Source: an uncultured bacterium
Lineage (GTDB): Bacteria > Bacillota > Clostridia > Oscillospirales > Acutalibacteraceae
Assembly (NCBI GenBank): GCA_905215055.1
Contig: CAJMOH010000057.1
Coordinates: 1 to 15,191, forward strand
DNA: 15,191 bases
Reading direction: 5' to 3'
A program made the translations under genes and the position numbers. The notes under the pieces are model-generated. The model ran no database searches and was not told the DNA's origin. It worked only from the letters and a program-made list of their open reading frames with translations. Shown here piece by piece: positions 14,101 to 15,191 of the stretch (its first letter is position 1; every line of letters starts with the position of its first letter).

Positions 14101-14918
14101 CCGTGGACGTGATCAACATGGTGACCGGGGAAAAGAGCACCGTCCAGCTGAGCCTGGCCCACGATGGGGAGTTTGGCTTCACCTTGACCCTCACCGCCCC
14201 TGTGGGCACGGAAAATAAGGGCCTTTGGGCCAACCTCTACCACTACAACACTACCAAAAAGCAGATGCTCTTTGAAACCTCCGCCCAGGTGGACGCCAGC
14301 GGTAACGTGGCGCTGAAGTTCACCCATGCCAGCGAGTACGCCATCGTTCTGGACGAAAGCAGCCATGAGCTGCCCTTCACCGACACCGCGAAGGGGGCCT
14401 GGTATCAGGGCGCTGTGGAGTATGTGTACCGCAACAGCATCATGACCGGCACCAGCGCCACCTCCTTTGAGCCCAACGCCCCCCTGAGCCGTGCCATGGT
14501 GGCACAGATTCTCTATAACTTAGAGGGCCAGCCCACGGTGGAAGGGGAGAGCACCTTCGCCGACGCGAGCGGCCACTGGGCAGTGAATGCAATCGCCTGG
14601 GCTCAGCAGACCGGCGTAGTGAACGGCTACGAGGACAACACCTTCCGTCCCAACCGAGCGGTTTCCCGGGAGGAGCTGGCCCAGATGCTCTATAACTACG
14701 CCAAGGTCAAGGGCTATGACCTGACGGCCTCCGGCGACCTCACCGCCTTCCCCGATGGGAGCAAGGTGAGCTCCTGGGCTGAAGCTGCCATGGCCTGGGC
14801 CAACGGTAATGAGCTTATTAACGGCCACGACGACGGCACCCTCCAGCCCGGCGGGGATTCCACCCGGGCACAGGCGGCAAGCATCCTGATGAGCTTTGAT
14901 TTGAATTTGGCAAACTAA
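11118..14918 (+). CDS. Large secreted surface protein with YDG/MBG-type repeats and three SLH domains
   Basis: A 1266-residue secreted protein. The signal peptide (1 to about 27; KRR, hydrophobic core, TASAA) is followed by a Gly/Ser/Thr/Asn-rich beta-helix-like region (about 28-390) similar to the start of the other SLH protein. Next come Ig-like stalk repeats: a YDG-type repeat (TYDGTTDATVGTVTF, about 480-560; a partial one from 806), and MBG-like repeats near 400-475, 570-640 and 650-720 (YDG/YNG at the start, NAGTYT or VGNYTA later). A Ser/Gly/Pro linker lies at about 895-913. The conserved module (about 925-1085) and SLH domains at about 1086-1135, 1146-1195 and 1210-1260 match the C-terminus of the protein at 3942-6569. 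It is probably wall-anchored with a long adhesive stalk. It overlaps the preceding gene by ATGA. Ligand unknown. Confidence 0.95.
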   Translation: MKRRILSILCVLCLVAAMLPPVTASAAAPTTLTVGGTNVLNGGCWKTNENGTLTTEGASESDYNVKYDSATGTLTLKDATINGTDTIYHVGAGIFASGDLTIVLEGSSTVKGVQDPNGETQSIRVEGNLTIQGGGSLTAQGAETSSGSSYGIFVIGSFTQQGGSVTAIGGNVNGNYTSRGLYVSDGTVTAQDGTLTATGGDTSGSSYGISMLSSSSVTVNDAIVTATGGTGNYSYGLYVNSSSPSPSVTLSGSGSLTARSGSATSEAGGIYLDNIWGSAGSVTVGDNSTLLTNSVILYDNSFTEKPLAPTGNGSWLIYGQSDQPSAVGGTYTLTDDLTIENGNTFTIPAGSTLTVPQGKTLTVNGTLNIANQSSLAGEGTLEAGENSTFNLTNPDPVISGSETLTYDGTDQSGKFTLTAPSGSVEVMGKEFAISGDATTEGWRLVEQEIKNAGSYTLTAKNGTRTIEKEVTVNPAEISIASATVQDKTYDGTTDATVGTVTFTGLVNGESLTLGEGYTATATFADKNVDDSKSATVTVALSDTVKNYTLASDGKTTTATAAIHPLPVVLNWGTTSFTYDGSAKTVTAEVSNAVNGDTFNLTYEGNNETAVGNYTAKVTSLGNDNYTLDNATNTSQSWLIGAASLADATVELSGTAFTYNGQSQKPTVTVKLGGKTLNAETDYDVDFGGDSINAGTYTVTVTGKGNYSGTASSKPSYTIQKADQAALSITSTGPATYGQNYVLTTSGGSGSGVVTFTVTNGTGAATVSGNILTPSKAGTVTVTAVKAGDNNYNDGTSVSVTITINKGTYDGTTTATGTVLANWPDKVTLPAIPAGASYGAPTSSDVTDMSITDGVLSYTGGNGIVKDQTYTVTVPVTGATNYDDYNITVTLTGTTRPSSSGGTTTPSGPSTGGSDGWTEIEDEVDETPSGSTVTVDMNGTTEVPAEVFQAVAGKDVTLELDMGGGVKWEINGQDIPTDLDFTDLDLGVSLNTSDIPVDVINMVTGEKSTVQLSLAHDGEFGFTLTLTAPVGTENKGLWANLYHYNTTKKQMLFETSAQVDASGNVALKFTHASEYAIVLDESSHELPFTDTAKGAWYQGAVEYVYRNSIMTGTSATSFEPNAPLSRAMVAQILYNLEGQPTVEGESTFADASGHWAVNAIAWAQQTGVVNGYEDNTFRPNRAVSREELAQMLYNYAKVKGYDLTASGDLTAFPDGSKVSSWAEAAMAWANGNELINGHDDGTLQPGGDSTRAQAASILMSFDLNLAN

Positions 14919-14930
14919 CCTGCAAGAACG

Positions 14931-14954
14931 AAGGGACCCTTTCGAGGGTCCCTT
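14931..14954 (+). terminator. Intrinsic terminator of the second SLH gene
   Basis: AAGGGACCCT (14931-14940), loop TTCG, AGGGTCCCTT (14945-14954), then TTGTGTTTT. A perfect 10-bp stem with a UUCG tetraloop and a T-rich tail. It may also stop the convergent gene on the right, though less well. Confidence 0.92.
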
Positions 14955-14961
14955 TTGTGTT

Positions 14962-15191
14962 TTATCTGGAATGGTTAGTCAGAACATAGCGGTTAGACGA
15001 ATCCGCCTGGTTCCACCGGAACCTTTCCTCCACTATGAGGAACCCAGCCTTTTGTAAATCCCGTACTCCACGCCGCACTGTGCTCTCCGACATCTTCAAC
15101 TCCCGCGCCATGGTGGGAACCGCCGGCCAGCAGAAGCCCTCCTTGTTGGCCCTTCCCCGCAGGTACAGGTACACAGCTATAGCCCGGTTGG
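14962..15191 (-). CDS. Winged-helix (HTH_36-type) protein, partial
   Basis: The 3' end of a - strand gene whose start lies beyond the right edge; the frame is open to the last base, reading NRAIAVYLYLRGRANKEG before the rest. It then has CWPAVPTMARELKMSESTVRRG (helix-turn-helix), VRDLQKAGFLIVEE and a wing (RFRWNQADSSNRYVLT), the pattern of the HTH_36 domain common in plasmid and phage replication or regulatory proteins. A GTG at 15174 could be misread as the start, but it would remove the first helix. With only about 76 residues visible, what it controls cannot be said. Confidence 0.8.
   Translation of the reverse strand, partial: NRAIAVYLYLRGRANKEGFCWPAVPTMARELKMSESTVRRGVRDLQKAGFLIVEERFRWNQADSSNRYVLTNHSR

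Noticed and set aside
11865..14366. An 833-codon open frame opposite the second SLH gene
   Set aside because: It is antisense to a clear repetitive surface-protein gene. Its Gly/Val/His/Ala-rich translation reflects the GC-rich Thr/Gly/Asp codons of the other strand, and it has no domain or ribosome binding site.
1..15191. CRISPR array, tRNA or rRNA genes
   Set aside because: No regularly spaced repeats and no tRNA or rRNA signatures were found. The repeats inside the SLH genes are protein-level repeats.

Overview
The window looks like chromosomal or accessory DNA from a moderately GC-rich, gut-type Clostridia, probably an Oscillospiraceae relative (Flavonifractor, Lawsonibacter or Intestinimonas type). 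The evidence is strong AGGAGG-type ribosome binding sites, a Firmicutes LexA/DinR box (GAAC-N4-GTTC), a Y-family polymerase with a YolD partner, two large SLH-domain surface proteins, an AgrC/AgrA-like two-component pair and short Cro/CI regulators. The genus is inferred, not proven.

Region 1 (1-3936) is a DNA-damage-tolerance cassette on the + strand. A sigma-A promoter with a LexA box just downstream drives a Y-family (UvrX/YqjW-like) translesion polymerase. It is followed by a YolD-like protein, an unknown 83-residue protein that overlaps YolD by ATGA, an SRAP (YedK/HMCES-type) abasic-site protein that needs a GTG start, and a 56-residue zinc ribbon with its own promoter. An opposite-strand gene for a six-helix membrane protein sits between the polymerase and YolD. 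It is bracketed by an exact 18-bp direct repeat made of the polymerase 3' end and the YolD ribosome binding site, so it looks like an insertion into a once tightly coupled pair.

Region 2 (3937-6943, - strand) is a surface-protein transcription unit. A good promoter is followed by a roughly 175-nt leader full of hairpins, a 53-residue single-pass membrane protein, and, one base later, an 875-residue secreted protein with a beta-helix-like region, an Ig-like domain, an InlB-type repeat and three SLH domains.

Region 3 (6984-8600) is regulatory and looks acquired. It has two tandem, nearly identical small HTH genes, each with its own copy of a GGGGATATAATCCCC-type operator, then a separate + strand HTH regulator behind a perfect 15-bp palindrome, then a decayed tyrosine-recombinase fragment.

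Region 4 (8610-10687, - strand) is a LytTR response regulator plus GHKL sensor kinase operon with a near-consensus promoter. No AgrB or AgrD gene is visible.

Region 5 (10807-14954, + strand) is a second surface-protein unit: a 104-residue helix-hairpin-helix-like protein, two abutting perfect palindromes, a hairpin that can hide the next ribosome binding site, and a 1266-residue SLH protein with YDG/MBG-type repeats, closed by a perfect terminator. The C-terminal module and SLH repeats of the two surface proteins are clearly paralogous. The right edge holds the 3' part of a winged-helix gene running off the window on the - strand.

How the parts may fit together is inference: cell-surface proteins lie on both sides of a quorum-type two-component system, next to an SOS-controlled mutagenesis and repair cassette.
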